A stretch of 64,000 bases of DNA from Alligator mississippiensis. Taxonomy: Eukaryota > Chordata > Crocodylia > Alligatoridae. The notes beneath the pieces were generated by a model that was given only the letters and a program-made list of their open reading frames with translations, made no database searches and was not told where the DNA came from. The DNA lies in contig NC_081824.1 in the NCBI RefSeq assembly GCF_030867095.1, positions 149,139,433 through 149,203,432 on the forward strand, given 5' to 3'. Position numbers and translations under genes: made by a program. Below are positions 23,582 through 34,571 of the stretch, piece after piece (the first letter of the stretch is position 1; the number at the start of each line of letters is the position of its first letter).

Positions 23582-23750
23582 CATTGATGCTCAATCATTT
23601 TAGACTCAAAGCCCCACTCTATACTTCTTCTCAATTTAGTGGCACTTCATTTAAAAAGCTCTTCCTACTCACATTTTGACTGTGGAAAAGTATTAAAGCA
23701 ATTCTTCTTTTGCAAAGAACTCAGAAAGACCACAGCAAGTGTAAGAAGGA
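23582..23750 (+). mobile_element. Truncated hAT MITE of the CAGTGGTTCTCA family
   Basis: It matches the left half of the copies at 9667 and 33331 (TTTTAGACTCAAAGCCCC, GACTGTGGAAAAGTATT, GCAATTCTTCTTTTGCAAAG) with a decayed left terminus. The right half is not recognisable beyond about 23750. Confidence 0.65.
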
Positions 23751-24027
23751 AAGAGCTCATTCAGGGCAAGAAAGATGGGGCTGAAAAAAGCTTGACATCT
23801 CTGTGGGGAAAAACTGCAAGATTTTCACTTTTCCTAGGAAATTTGGCTAGGTGGGGCTATAGTAATGACAGGTGCACACGCTCTAAATCCAGGTTACAGT
23901 AACTCTGAACTTGCCATCACTACGCTCCCCAGTTAGTTATATTTTTCATAGACATTAGGGCTGGAAGGGACCTCGGAAGATCATCGAGTCCAGCCCCCCG
24001 CCCAAAGGGCAGGAAGTCAGCTGGGGT

Positions 24028-26650
24028 CATAGGATCCCAGCAAGATAAGCATCCAGTTTCATCTTGAAGGTGTTCAATGAAGGCGCTTGAACAACCTCCG
24101 GTGGCAGGCTGTTCCAGACCTTGGGGGCTCGGACAGTAAAGAAATTTTGCTTATGTCCAGCCTGAAACGATCCTGTAGTAGTTTGTGACCATTCAACCTT
24201 GTCATCCCTTGGGGCGCTCTGGTGAACAAACGTTCCCCCAGATACTGGTGGTCACCCCTGATAAACTTGTAGGTGGCCATCAGATCAACCCTGAGCCTGC
24301 GCTTTTCCAGGCTAAAGAGCCCCAGGGCTCTCAGCCTGTCATCATAGGGTCTGCTTCCCTGACCTCTGATCATGCGCGTGGCTCTTCTCTGGACTCTCTC
24401 AAGCTTCTCCACATCCTTTTTGAATTGTGGAGCCCAAAACTGGACGCAGTACTCCAGCTGCGGCCTCACTAAGGCCGAGTACAGGGGGAGAATGACGTCC
24501 CGGGATTTGCTTGAGAAGCATCTATGGATGCAAGCCAGCGTTTTGGTCGCTTTACTAGCTGCAGCATCGCACTGCAGGCTCATGTTCGTCTTGTGGTCAA
24601 TGATGACCCCCAAGTCTCTTTCTTCCATAGTGCTAGCCAACATAGCACTGCCGAGCCTATAAGGATGCTGCAGGTTTTTTTTCCCCAAGGTGGAGAACCT
24701 TGCATTTATCGGCATTGAACAGTATGGGTCCAAGGACAGAGCCCTGGGGGACCCTGCTGGTCACAGGACACCACGATGAGTGACTTCCATCAATTACTAC
24801 CCTCTGGGTCCGACCCCGGAGCCAATTTTCCAGCCAGTGGATCGTGGAGGACCCAAGGCGACAATTGGCCAGTTTCTCCAAGAGACGATCATGGGACACC
24901 AGATCGAAGGCTTTTTTGAAGTCAAGATATATGACATCAATCTCATCTCCCTTGTCCAGGTGATAGGTCACCTGGTCGTAGAAGGAAATGAGATTGGTCA
25001 AGCAAGACCTACCCGCAACAAACCCATGCTGGCTATCCCTTAAGATGTTGGCGTCGGCCAGTCCATTAAGGATGGCCTCCTTAATAAACTTTTCTAAGAT
25101 CTTCCCTGGGATATAAGTCAGGCTGATGGGCCTATAGTTAGCCGGATCCACTTTCCTCCCTTTCTTGAAGATAGGCACCACATTGGCCTTCTTCCAGTCT
25201 TCGGGCACTACACCAGAGCGCCAAGAGTTTTCAAAGATCCGTGCTAGAGGCTGGGCTATGATGCTCGCCAGCTCCTTGAGTACCCTGGGGTGAAGATTGT
25301 CAGGGCCGACTGACTTGAGGGTATCCAGCTTCTCAAGATGTTCCTTCACGAAGTCAGCATTAATGGAGGGCAGGGGATCACCCTCACCCGGACTTCCCGG
25401 CCCTGTAGCGGGCATGGGCGTCCCATGGGGCTGATGAAAGACTGATGCAAAGTACCTATTTAATAGGTTGGCTTTTTCCTGGGCGTCAGTTGTCAGTTGC
25501 CCCATCTGGTTCAGCAGGGGTCCATCGTTGCCCCTGCTTTTCCTCCGGCTCCCCACATATTTGAAAAAGGACTTTTTATTGTCCTTGATGCTCAAAGCTA
25601 GCTGGAGTTCAGTTGCAGCCTTGGCTTTCCTGGTCAGCTCCCTACAGGACCGGACCAGTGCAGAATAATCCTCCTTGGAGGTGACTCCCATCCTCCATCC
25701 TTTATAGGCCTTTCTTTTTATCCTCAGGAGGTCTGCTAGGTCCCTGGAGAGCCAGGGGGGCTGCTGTGCCCTCTTGCTGCCTTTCCTCCGAGATGGAATA
25801 GACTTAGTTTGTGCATTGAGGATCGCTCCCTTGAGGAGCAACCACTCTTCTTGAACTCCCCTCTCCCTGTGGTCACAGTCCCTTAGGGCCTCACTGACAA
25901 GCCTCCTGAGCTTGTCAAAGTCGGCTTTCCTCAAGTCAAGGACTTGCGTGTTGCTGACTGACTTGCCAGCTTTTCGGCAGATGGTGAAGGTGATCAGCTC
26001 GTGGTCGCTGTCACCGAGCTTCCCATCGATCACCAGGTCGCTGACTAGGTCATCCCCACTAGCCAGTGCCAGGTCGAGCAGCGCTTTGCCTCTTGTTGGC
26101 CCATAGACTTCTTGAGTCAGGTGGAGGTCATCCATGCACGAGAGGAAGCTCTGCGACCGCTCAGATTTTGCCGAGCGATCCTCCCACGAGATGTCTGGGT
26201 AATTGAAGTCACCCATGACAACCATGGTCCTGGAGCGAGCTGCCTCAGCCAGTTCCCGGGCAAACTCCTGGTCAAGCTCAGGACTTTGGGTGGGAGGTCT
26301 GTAATAGACTCCCACCATTGTGTCCCATGTGCCGTGTTCCCCACGGATTTTAACCCAGAGGGTCTCCAGCCGTCCACCCTGGTCGCCAATATCGGCTTGC
26401 AGGAACGCGTAGCTTTCCTTAACATAGAGAGCTACACCCCCGCCCCTTTTCTCTACACGATCCTTCCTGTACAGGGTATAGCCATCTATCCCCGTGGTCC
26501 AGTCATGGGTGGAGTCCCACCAGGTCTCCGTTATCCCTATGACATCGTAATTGTTTGCACTGAGCAGGAGGATGAGTTCCTCCTGCTTATTCCCCAGCTC
26601 CTGGCATTAGTGTACAGGCAGGCAAGTGCCCCTGGGGGGCTCCTTCCTTG
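24028..26650 (-). pseudogene. CR1 ORF2 (endonuclease-reverse transcriptase), broken, missing RT motif C
   Basis: The order on the minus strand is an apurinic-type endonuclease, then the reverse transcriptase. Endonuclease motifs are LYTNARS, ITETWWD, GDFN and SDHE. RT blocks are FKKGRKVDPANYRP, QHGFVAGRSC, YLDFKKAFD (motif A) and VPQGSVLGPILFN (motif B). Four lesions are visible. A one-base frameshift lies between NARS and GNKQ (about 26600). A deletion at about 24714-24719 joins GPILFN directly to ADKCKVLHLG, removing the segment that should hold the FADD catalytic box. An eight-T run (24675-24682) shifts the frame. A further one-base loss near 24145 sends the end out of frame; the family ending AYLAGIL and its stop are found in another frame at 24028. 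The longest remaining piece is 24657-26318. Confidence 0.88.
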
Positions 26651-26766
26651 CCCACAGATTTTACCAGGGCTGGGGCTGGGGTGGGCTCCCTTGAGTGGTC
26701 TGCTGGCTTTGCAAGGATTGCTCAGCGGGCCAGCAGTGGCGGTCGTCCCCCCGTCCCCCAGCGGGC

Positions 26767-28239
26767 TTAGTTTAAAGCCCGGTGGAGCAGGTCAGCCAGT
26801 CTGGCTGAGAAGAGCCTCCTCCCTAGGGGAGAGAGGTGGAGACCATCTCTTCCCAGCAGCTCGCTGCCTCTCTCGCCAAAGAGCGGGCTGTGGTCATGAA
26901 AGCCAAAGCCTTCCCGACAACACCAGCGCCGCAGTCTTTGGTTGACCACATAGATCCTCCTGTCCCTTCTCAGCCCATAGCCTGAGACTGGGAGGATCGA
27001 CAAGAACACCACCTGTGCCCCCAGACCCTTAAGCCCCGCTCCCAAATCCCTGTAGCGCCTCATGACCTGGCTGGGAGTGCTCTGAGCCGTGTCATTGGTG
27101 CCCACATGAATAAGGAGCATGGGATAGTGGTCTGTGGGTTTGAGGAGCTTGGGGATCCTCTCCGCAATGTCCCGGATGAGGGCCCCTGGGAAGCAGCAGA
27201 CTTGCCGGGCTAAGGGGTTGGGGTGGCAGTTTGGCCCCTCCGTCCCCCTCAGGAGGGAGTCTCCCACAACAAACACCTTACGTTTTGTCTTGGGGAGAGC
27301 AGGGGCGGGAGCTGCAGTTAGGCCCATGTTGCCCGTGGGGGCCGGCAACTCAGCAGGCTCTGCTGGGGCAGCAAGAGGTGCATACCTGTTGCTCAGTTCT
27401 GTTGGGGGAGGGGCCTTGGTGCGGCGGGCCTTAGGGCCCTTGACCACCTTGGTCCATGCCCCTGGCTGGACACAGCAGGAGGTCCCAGAGTCCTCCTTTG
27501 GCATGGAGGGAGACTGTGATCTACCCTCTGCCTCCCGGGGGAGAAGGGCCTGGCAGTAGGAGTCTATCTCCTGCTCACAGTCCCTGATGGCACGCAGTCT
27601 CTGGACTGTGGCCTGGAGCTCCTCCAGCTGGTACACCAGAGACCCCAAAATGGAGCAGACCCCGCAAGGGGAGGTCGCCATGCTCCCAGGCCCCAGAGCC
27701 TGAAAAAGGGACAGGCAGCCCCCGCAGCCGAGAGCCAGGGGCTCCGTCTGCGTGGAGCCTGGAACCAGGGGCTCCGTCTGGGTGGCCGTCTCTGAGGTGC
27801 CAGAGGGGGGGGCCGCGGAGCCCGAGGGGACCCTCGGGGTGCGGCGCGTGCCCATCCGTGTCATGCCTCTGGTAGGCTGGCTACGGCTGGGACTGTCTAC
27901 CCTGGGGGGTGCGCAGGCAGGGTCCGGCGCCCTCCTGTACTCCCTCCCGCGCGAACTCACGCGCCAGCAGAGAAGCGCGCCTGTTTGCGCAGCTCCGGTC
28001 GCGTGGCTCCCTGGGGGGCTGGGCCAAGTAGGGGCCTGGGCGGGGCTTGACCCGGCCCGGTTCCACTCAGCCACCGCCTCCCACACACACTTTAAGGGGT
28101 TAGCCCCCTCTCTCCACGGGCCCCGCTTGCCCCGGCTGTGCTGGGGGTCGGCGGGGGGCTCCGCGGCTGCTGGAGGGTTTCTGGGGGGCTTCGGGGGAGC
28201 GGGGGCGCAGCGAGCTATCGCCCGCGTGTCTCCCGCCAT
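26767..28239 (-). CDS. CR1 ORF1 protein, intact (about 490 aa): zinc-knuckle/coiled-coil region plus SGNH esterase
   Basis: The reading frame is uninterrupted. I place the start at the ATG giving MAGDTRAIAR, because the frame further upstream runs out of the element. From that Met, residues 1-150 are Pro/Ala rich. A short repeat, TQTEPL twice, lies at about 154-168. A C-x2-C pair (172-175) and a second one (192-195) suggest a zinc-binding fold, followed by a predicted coiled coil (about 200-225). The C-terminal 170 residues are a GDSL/SGNH hydrolase: GDSLLRG (326-332, nucleophile Ser), HVGTND (378-383) and the catalytic-dyad block DGLHLS (465-470). In CR1-clade LINEs, ORF1 is an RNA-binding accessory protein, and the esterase domain is a known CR1 trait. 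A later start at MTRMG (27864) is possible. It is a mobile-element protein, not a host gene. Confidence 0.85.
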   Translation of the reverse strand: MAGDTRAIARCAPAPPKPPRNPPAAAEPPADPQHSRGKRGPWREGANPLKCVWEAVAEWNRAGSSPAQAPTWPSPPGSHATGAAQTGALLCWRVSSRGREYRRAPDPACAPPRVDSPSRSQPTRGMTRMGTRRTPRVPSGSAAPPSGTSETATQTEPLVPGSTQTEPLALGCGGCLSLFQALGPGSMATSPCGVCSILGSLVYQLEELQATVQRLRAIRDCEQEIDSYCQALLPREAEGRSQSPSMPKEDSGTSCCVQPGAWTKVVKGPKARRTKAPPPTELSNRYAPLAAPAEPAELPAPTGNMGLTAAPAPALPKTKRKVFVVGDSLLRGTEGPNCHPNPLARQVCCFPGALIRDIAERIPKLLKPTDHYPMLLIHVGTNDTAQSTPSQVMRRYRDLGAGLKGLGAQVVFLSILPVSGYGLRRDRRIYVVNQRLRRWCCREGFGFHDHSPLFGERGSELLGRDGLHLSPLGRRLFSARLADLLHRALN

Positions 28240-29231
28240 TTCCGAGCCTAACTGGGCTTTTTCCCGGTCGGCGGGCCCTTTTAAACTGCGCACATGCACA
28301 GTGGGCCTGCCGTCGAGGAAGCTGCTCTTAGGGCAATAAGGGGGCCCTGCCTTATATAATAGCATTAGACATCTCCAGGGCATATTTTCAGTCAAAAACA
28401 CTGCTTTCTGGTAACCTGCTTTGCAAAGCACCTGCATCAGCTCTTTCATGCTTTCCCTTGTGATAACATTAGGCTTGCACCAGGTGTGCAGAGGTTAAAA
28501 AGGGACAAAGGGAAAACAACCCATGAAACCAGAACCTCATCAACTGCCAGCTGACAGTGCTTATATCACCTCTGGGTTTGCCTACAAATGAAAAAGCTTT
28601 GCTTCAGGTTTTGGCAGATTCTCAAGAATGGAGGCAGGTCCAGGCAGTCTGTTTAATGGCCGTATTTTGCCCATCTCTTGCATTTTCTTGCTGACTTAGT
28701 TTCCTGCTGCTGAGTTGTCTAAGGGAACCATGCAAAAGAAAAAGAGATCTGGATCTCTGATAAACAATATGCTTTCTCCTGTGCCATCTCTCTCACTCAG
28801 CTTTAATCCAAAATGACATTCAACAGTCCAATTTCAGATTACCTCCGTTCTGTCTTTTGGCTGAGAGCCAGGCTACAGCTTGAAAAGCAATGTTGACACA
28901 CAGTTTTCCACTCCTACCACATACAGGGCAGCTGCTATCCTCTCTTAACACAGAATCACAAACAGGCTCACTGGCAAAGGACTGCAAGCTAAAGAGGAGC
29001 AACACAAATGTGTGCAGGAAGAATATACCTTCAATGACATTTAACAGTCTTAGAAAGTTTGTTGTGAGAAATGAGATCTGTGCCTATTTATCTACTATCT
29101 TCCACTTTATGAGTAATAATCACTTCCCAGTAACCACAATCCCAGTATGATTGACTTTACAGGAATCAATTTCAAACACCAATAATACTGTTCCTAGTTC
29201 ATGATGTGTTTTTGCCTCTCATTCTTTGGTA

Positions 29232-29470
29232 ACTAGAAGCAGTGTGGCACATGAGCTAGAATGGGGTAGGACAGGGATTCATGAGTCCTTGGTTCTCTTT
29301 TCAGCTCTGCCATTGGCTTGTTTTGCAACCTGGGATGAGTCATGTAACCTATCTGGGCCTTAGTTTTCTGATCTGTAGAATGGGATAAAAGAGTGCTGTG
29401 AGGTTTAGCTGGTTAATCTGTGTCAAGTGAATGAAGATCCTCAGTGAAAGGTGCTCTCAAGTACAACGTA
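29232..29470 (+). mobile_element. MIR SINE, well preserved
   Basis: Almost the full MIR is recognisable: AGCAGTGTGGCACATG, TTCAGCTCTGCCATTGGCTT, ACCTGGGATGAGTCATGTAA, CTGGGCCTTAGTTTTCTGAT, TGTAGAATGGGATAA and GAAAGGTGCTCTCAAGTAC. Confidence 0.85.
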
Positions 29471-29783
29471 TTAGTAGCATTTCATTACAATCCTAACATT
29501 CTGTACAGATATCAAAAGGAAGAAACAAGTAAAATATACCATGAAGATTTCACATACCTTCAGCATTTAGCAGGAGCTTCAGGAATATCCAGCTGTTCTC
29601 ATCCAAGAAACTACATACCTGAAGTTACCTAATAATTGGATACAGTCAGCCTGTAGAAATCGTTGCTGCAACAAATCAGTGAAGCAGAATGAGAATATCC
29701 AGGGTTACAGTAAGGATTAAAGGTAGTGTTGGAGTGATGTTGTGGTCATGATGGTCCAGGAAATATGTGAGAGGCAAGAATTG

Positions 29784-29939
29784 TTGTGGGTGATATCTTT
29801 TATTGGACCAACTGCATGGCGGGATAGACACAGACAAGCTTTCAAATGCAATGCATGAAGAAGAATGCATTGCATTCAAAAGCTTGTCTAAGTCTATCCC
29901 AACTATGCAGTTGGTCCAATAAAAGATATCAGCCACAAA
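29784..29939. mobile_element. Palindromic repeat (156 bp), foldback-like
   Basis: The arms 29784-29860 and 29863-29939 are nearly perfect inverted copies. Each carries GATATCTTTTATTGGACCAA, CTGCAT, GGGATAGAC and AAGCTTTC/AAGCTTTTGAATGC in mirror order around a centre near 29861. The whole stretch could fold into one long hairpin. No target duplication was found. Confidence 0.75.
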
Positions 29940-32900
29940 GTACCTTGCTTCTAGTACTATGGATTAAAAGCATCTATTGGAAGGGGTGGAGACACCTATT
30001 CAGGTATAAACCATAACTGAAAGGAAGGGGAAGAAATTTCCCATTGTACATGGCAGTCCATAGCAGCCTACTGTCAACAGCTTCCTGCTTCTTTCTTTGA
30101 AGCATCTGGACTCAGTGTCTGTCAGTGACAGGATACTCAGATCCATTCCAATCTGGCCATTGCTGTGTTTCCAAGATGGATTTCTGTGGGGATCTGAGGC
30201 AAATTTCCAACATAAGGGAAACCTGCGTCTCTTGAGAAGTTGACCATGTATCCCAAGGACCTCAAAAGCTTCTTCACCTTGCAAGTATGAAGTACAAGAT
30301 TTATGCATCGTCCAAGCACTCTTCCTCTTTCACTTGACCATTTTTGGGTGCTAGACACACAAACACAGTTAGCTGCATGCTCACATGTTACATCTGAACA
30401 TATCAGCATGTGAGGGGTGCACGAGAACCCATTAAAATATTTAAATATCAACTCTTGCCCCCACACCACTCTTTTACTCAAGGGAGAATGTGGTTTGCTA
30501 GTGTCTTGAATCTGGTTACTGCTGCCATCTACAGTGTGGAATATCTAAGACATGCTTCCTTACATGTACCAGTCCCCTCCACTGCTGAGATGATAAACCT
30601 GCTTCATTTAATTCAGCTACTAGCAACTTGTGTTTCTCAAAATTGTGATTATCCCTCTGTAAAGATGCCTAGTAGCTGATGTGGATGTATCCTCAATTTT
30701 GAAGAAGTCTGTCATTGTGGTATATACTGTACATGCAAACCATGAGGTACAAAACACCAGACATTCATAAATCAGAGAGAAAGAGTGAGAGATCTTGACA
30801 TCGTAGTGTGAAACCAGAGCTTGTTAGTGTGCAAAAATGTATGAGTGTGGATTCACATGCTAGCAAGGAATGATGACTCTAAACGGTAAGAATGGGGAAG
30901 GATTAATGAAGGTGGCTAATAGAAGTCCTGCAATATTTATACAGCACTGACACACTGCGGAAAAATATGGTGATAAAAGGTGCCAATCCTCAAGAGCTGC
31001 CAGTCTACTAGAGAGACAACCTATAGGTGAAGGATACGGATTGGGCAATAACAAAATACTAGTGACACAAGTGAGGTGTTTAACACACCTGCTTTTTTGG
31101 GATGATTATTTTTGAGTTGTTCCTTTTGTTAGTAACTTAGATGGAGGACTGGGATTTACAAACGTCCCAGAAAAAGGGTGCTATCAGTAGGGGACCATGG
31201 AGTCAATGCAGTTGGACAAGCAGAAAATGTGACCCACTAGATTTGGGATGTACATTTCCTGGGAACCTCCCTTTACCTGATAGATTAACGTTTCTTCCCA
31301 TGTTGCTAGAGACTTTCTTTTAGGAGAAAATGGTGTAATTTTCAAAAACAATATACTCTGTGAACAGCTTTCTCAGAGTCACAACTGCCACGGCACCTTT
31401 TTGCATTAATCTGTTCATAAACCTGAAGTGACTTTCCAAGGCACAAAGAAAGCAAAAATTGCCAACTCTGGCTCTTGCTTTCCTGCATTACATCTTTTAG
31501 CAGTCCTCATCACCTAGACCTCTGATTTCAGGGATATATCACAGAATGTCACTAATCTGCAATTAACTATAATAATCTTTCTTTCTCTCCCCTCCCCCAC
31601 AAACATCAATATAATCTGTTTTCCCTTATGCCTATAGCTGATCCTACAAACAGATTTCGTTCTTTAACTGTAGATCATTGATTATGTTCCAGTTATATGA
31701 ATGTACAGCTGCTAGAGGCCAAATTATTCCCTTACACATCTGCTCATCTTCTTTATTTTCTAACAAACACCCTCTGTTGCAAAAGGGGTGACTGAGGGCA
31801 TAGCTGGAACACAACAGGATTGCAGAGATAATACTGAAGACGTGATTGATGACAGTGGGGTTTGCCTAGCCGTTGTTGGGACATCAATGAGAATGATGAA
31901 TAAGAGAAGGGGGAAAACCCCACACGGCTTGATTCTCTACCCCAAACAGAGTCTATAGGCCTAGCAGTGAAAGTTGAAGTGTCCTTTCACATGTAAACAG
32001 AGTAAATTTGATATGGAAGCAAGAACAAATTTAAAAATAAGCTCTGATACTAGTTTATAGTCATGTTGAATGGAGATGCTTTTTAAGAGCACTCAGTCTA
32101 ATTGCACCCTACTTGTAACAGCCCCATAGTAATGTAATAGAGTTGCACTGCTGTTTCTGAGGACACCGCAAACAGCACAAGCAAAGCACAGGCTCCTTAA
32201 AAATACTTAATTGATTTTTGAAAACTGGCATGCGGTGTCAGGTGAACACAATATTTTCTGTTTTCCTATCTGGGCTTGATTTACCCACTCACTTACCTTC
32301 AGTTACCACCAAACCAACAAATGTAAATACTACTTACTCACTGGCATCCCCCTACCAGACATCAGGAGAGCAGGAGCAAGGCAAACAAAATGTGCTTGGC
32401 AGATCATAGATAAGGGGCACTCACTATATGGCCACACTGCAGCTCCCAGCACACTAAAATCATGGAAACGGATCTCTCTACACTGCAACCACTGGATGAG
32501 ACACCAACAGCTACACAAATAAAAATGTGGCAGTCATGACTAGGGGTGACCCAGGAGGGTGTTAGAATGAATATCAAAACTGCTGAATATCTCTCTGCAG
32601 GCACAGAGCTTGATTTGCCAGCACAGAGAAGCTTGAACTGCCTCCAAACAGGGGTTGGTAAGACTAAAGTTAATGTGCATCTGTTGAGATAGTCCAGCAA
32701 CACAAGCACCATATGCAAACATGGAGGAATCTTATAGGCTATGGAGTACCTACTGGCCTGCCCATGTATTGGCAGTCCATGCACCAATGAGGACCTTGCT
32801 AAGACTACAGATTGAGCAATAGTATGTGCCCATTTCTGGACTCAAATTTGGACTTGATGAGAAGACACAAGAAGACCACCACCCTTAGCAGCACTCTTGA

Positions 32901-32959
32901 AATCTTCTAATAGGAGCAACTTACTTAGTAATCATAAGATGGAGCTTCATAATTTTATG

Positions 32960-33045
32960 ACAGGGATTGTACCATATGGTGGACTGTGACAGCAGGGGCC
33001 TGGACTCAATGGCTCAGGAGGCTCCATTCAGCCCTATACTGCCAA
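32960..33045 (+). mobile_element. CR1 3' tail
   Basis: GGGGCCTGGACTCAATGGCT and CATTCAGCCCTATACTG follow the CR1 3' UTR pattern. Confidence 0.6.
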
Positions 33046-33330
33046 GTCAGTGGGGGTAGCACTGATGTATCCTGGTGCACATTGAGAGAAAATTCAAGTA
33101 CTCATCTTTTTTTGTTGTCAAGGTACTATTAGCACAAGGCTAAGAATTGTTGCTGCTCTGTTCATCCAGTGCTGCAGAAGAATCTCTGCAGCAACTGTAC
33201 AAAAGGTTAGAAATTATTCCTTTCAGCCTCGTGTTCCAGGAAAGTGTTGGGTTAAAAAAAAAAAGACATAATTGGGTCAATTTAAAAGGAAGAGCTGCTC
33301 TACACAGCCTGAGTGGTACTTCCTCTAAAC

Positions 33331-33718
33331 CAGTGGTTCTCAGCCTTTTTAGACTCTGGGCCCTCATTAGACTCAAGGCCCCCTCAGAAAATGTGAGTTT
33401 TTAGTTTTCACTCATTTTTTGACTATGGAAAAATAATAGAGCAATTCTTCTGTTGCAAAGAACTTAGAAAGACCACAACAGGTCAGACTATTTACGGCAG
33501 ACAAGGTTCTTCGGGTGAATCTGCCTATGTCCTTAGATCAACATGGCTGCAACCTACACCCCTCAGACTATTTATGATACTCTGGATTCTTATTTGAAAT
33601 CTGTGGGTTTATTTGGTGCATCGTGTGTAGGTGTTTGCACACCAAGTGGTGCTAATATCTTGTCTAACCCTACAGCACCATTAAAAGCACCTCAGCACAC
33701 CTTGGTTGAGAATCACTG
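33331..33718 (+). mobile_element. hAT MITE, CAGTGGTTCTCA family, 388 bp, carrying a nested insertion
   Basis: The ends CAGTGGTTCTCAGCC and GGTTGAGAATCACTG are inverted repeats. The flanks CTCTAAAC (33323-33330) and ATCTAAAA (33719-33726) match at six of eight bases. Aligned with the copy at 9667, it has an extra 68 bp plus a 12-bp repeat at 33495-33574. Confidence 0.8.
33495..33562. mobile_element. 68-bp insertion inside the hAT MITE with 12-bp target duplication
   Basis: TCAGACTATTTA occurs at 33483-33494 and again at 33563-33574, exactly bracketing the extra sequence. The sister copy at 9667 has this site once (as a diverged ATCAGAATGATTTTA). The insert ends with a stretch like AACATGGCTGCAACC, common in reptilian interspersed repeats. 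A 12-bp duplication fits target-primed retroposition better than hAT. Confidence 0.65.
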
Positions 33719-34571
33719 ATCTAAAACAATTGAGTTAAACTGACATCATTCCCAGGTGTGCTTACTCCCTTACTAGAAGCAGAATGGCTCCATTTATAAC
33801 TATAGTAAACATTTTCCATTATAGTTGCTTGTAACTTTGCTAAACTTTACCTGTTTGGGCAGCAATTTTCCATGATGGGTTTCTGCCTCGGACTATTTTT
33901 TTTTGTAAAGTTCAAGCAAAAAACAGTCCAATCACTCATCAGAACAAGGTTAAGGGAAATGGTGTTTTGCCCCCCCTTAAAGAACAAGAACAAAATCAAA
34001 CTGCTCCTGATTATTTCTTGAAAAGCTCCAGCACCGCCATGTGTTAGAAAAGGGAATTGAAATTTGACCTGGAGATTCTGGTGAAGTCATGGACTTCTTT
34101 TTTCACCCACAAAATTCACCTAAATGTGATCAAATAATGAACCTTAGCAAAACTGCAGTCATCAGCTACTGGCCACTCTTATAGGCAGGAGGTCAGACTT
34201 CACAACCATGTAGAAATAAAACATGACCAACAATAGTTCTTCCCCAGTCTGGTATCTGTGCAGAATTGTAATGGACACTTAGTGCCACAAGTACAAAAAC
34301 TTTTCACCTACAAACAAAGGGAGGATGGGGGGGGGGACAACAGAGGATGGATGTTGAGATGCTCTGCCCACATCCGCCCTGCTCCTAGCTACCTTCAATC
34401 CCTGTCCAACTCCCCCCATCCTTTGGCTTCTGCAAACCCATCTTGCCCATTTTTTACTTCCCTGTATTTGATTAGGGGCTTCTTCCTTTTCTTCTATGCT
34501 GAAAAAGGCACTGAGTATACAAAAGAGTATGACCCTGCTCTCAGGTTTTGTTTTTGGCTTAAGGCCAAATT

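Larger units (their letters stand above)
23945..28330 (-). mobile_element. Near-complete CR1 LINE retrotransposon (about 4.4 kb)
   Basis: Read on the minus strand the element has a GC-rich 5' region, ORF1 (28239-26767), ORF2 (about 26650-24028) and a short 3' UTR ending at a CR1-type octamer unit beside 23945. The conserved CR1 3' tail is visible in reverse at 23950-24010. The element is much more GC-rich than its AT-rich flanks. ORF1 is open throughout, while ORF2 is broken by frameshifts and an internal deletion, so this copy cannot move on its own. The 5' end near 28330 is set by the loss of GC-rich sequence and is approximate. No target duplication was found. Confidence 0.9.
28331..33330. 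other. Mostly unique intergenic DNA
   Basis: Contains the MIR at 29232, the palindrome at 29784 and a CR1 tail at 32960. The rest shows no coding or repeat signature. Confidence 0.5.

Noticed and set aside
27752-28339. 195-codon plus-strand frame opposite CR1 ORF1
   Set aside because: Antisense shadow of the GC-rich ORF1 coding region.
28240-28449. N-terminal extension of CR1 ORF1
   Set aside because: The frame stays open upstream of the element's 5' end into unrelated AT-rich flank; the ATG at 28239 is the sensible start.
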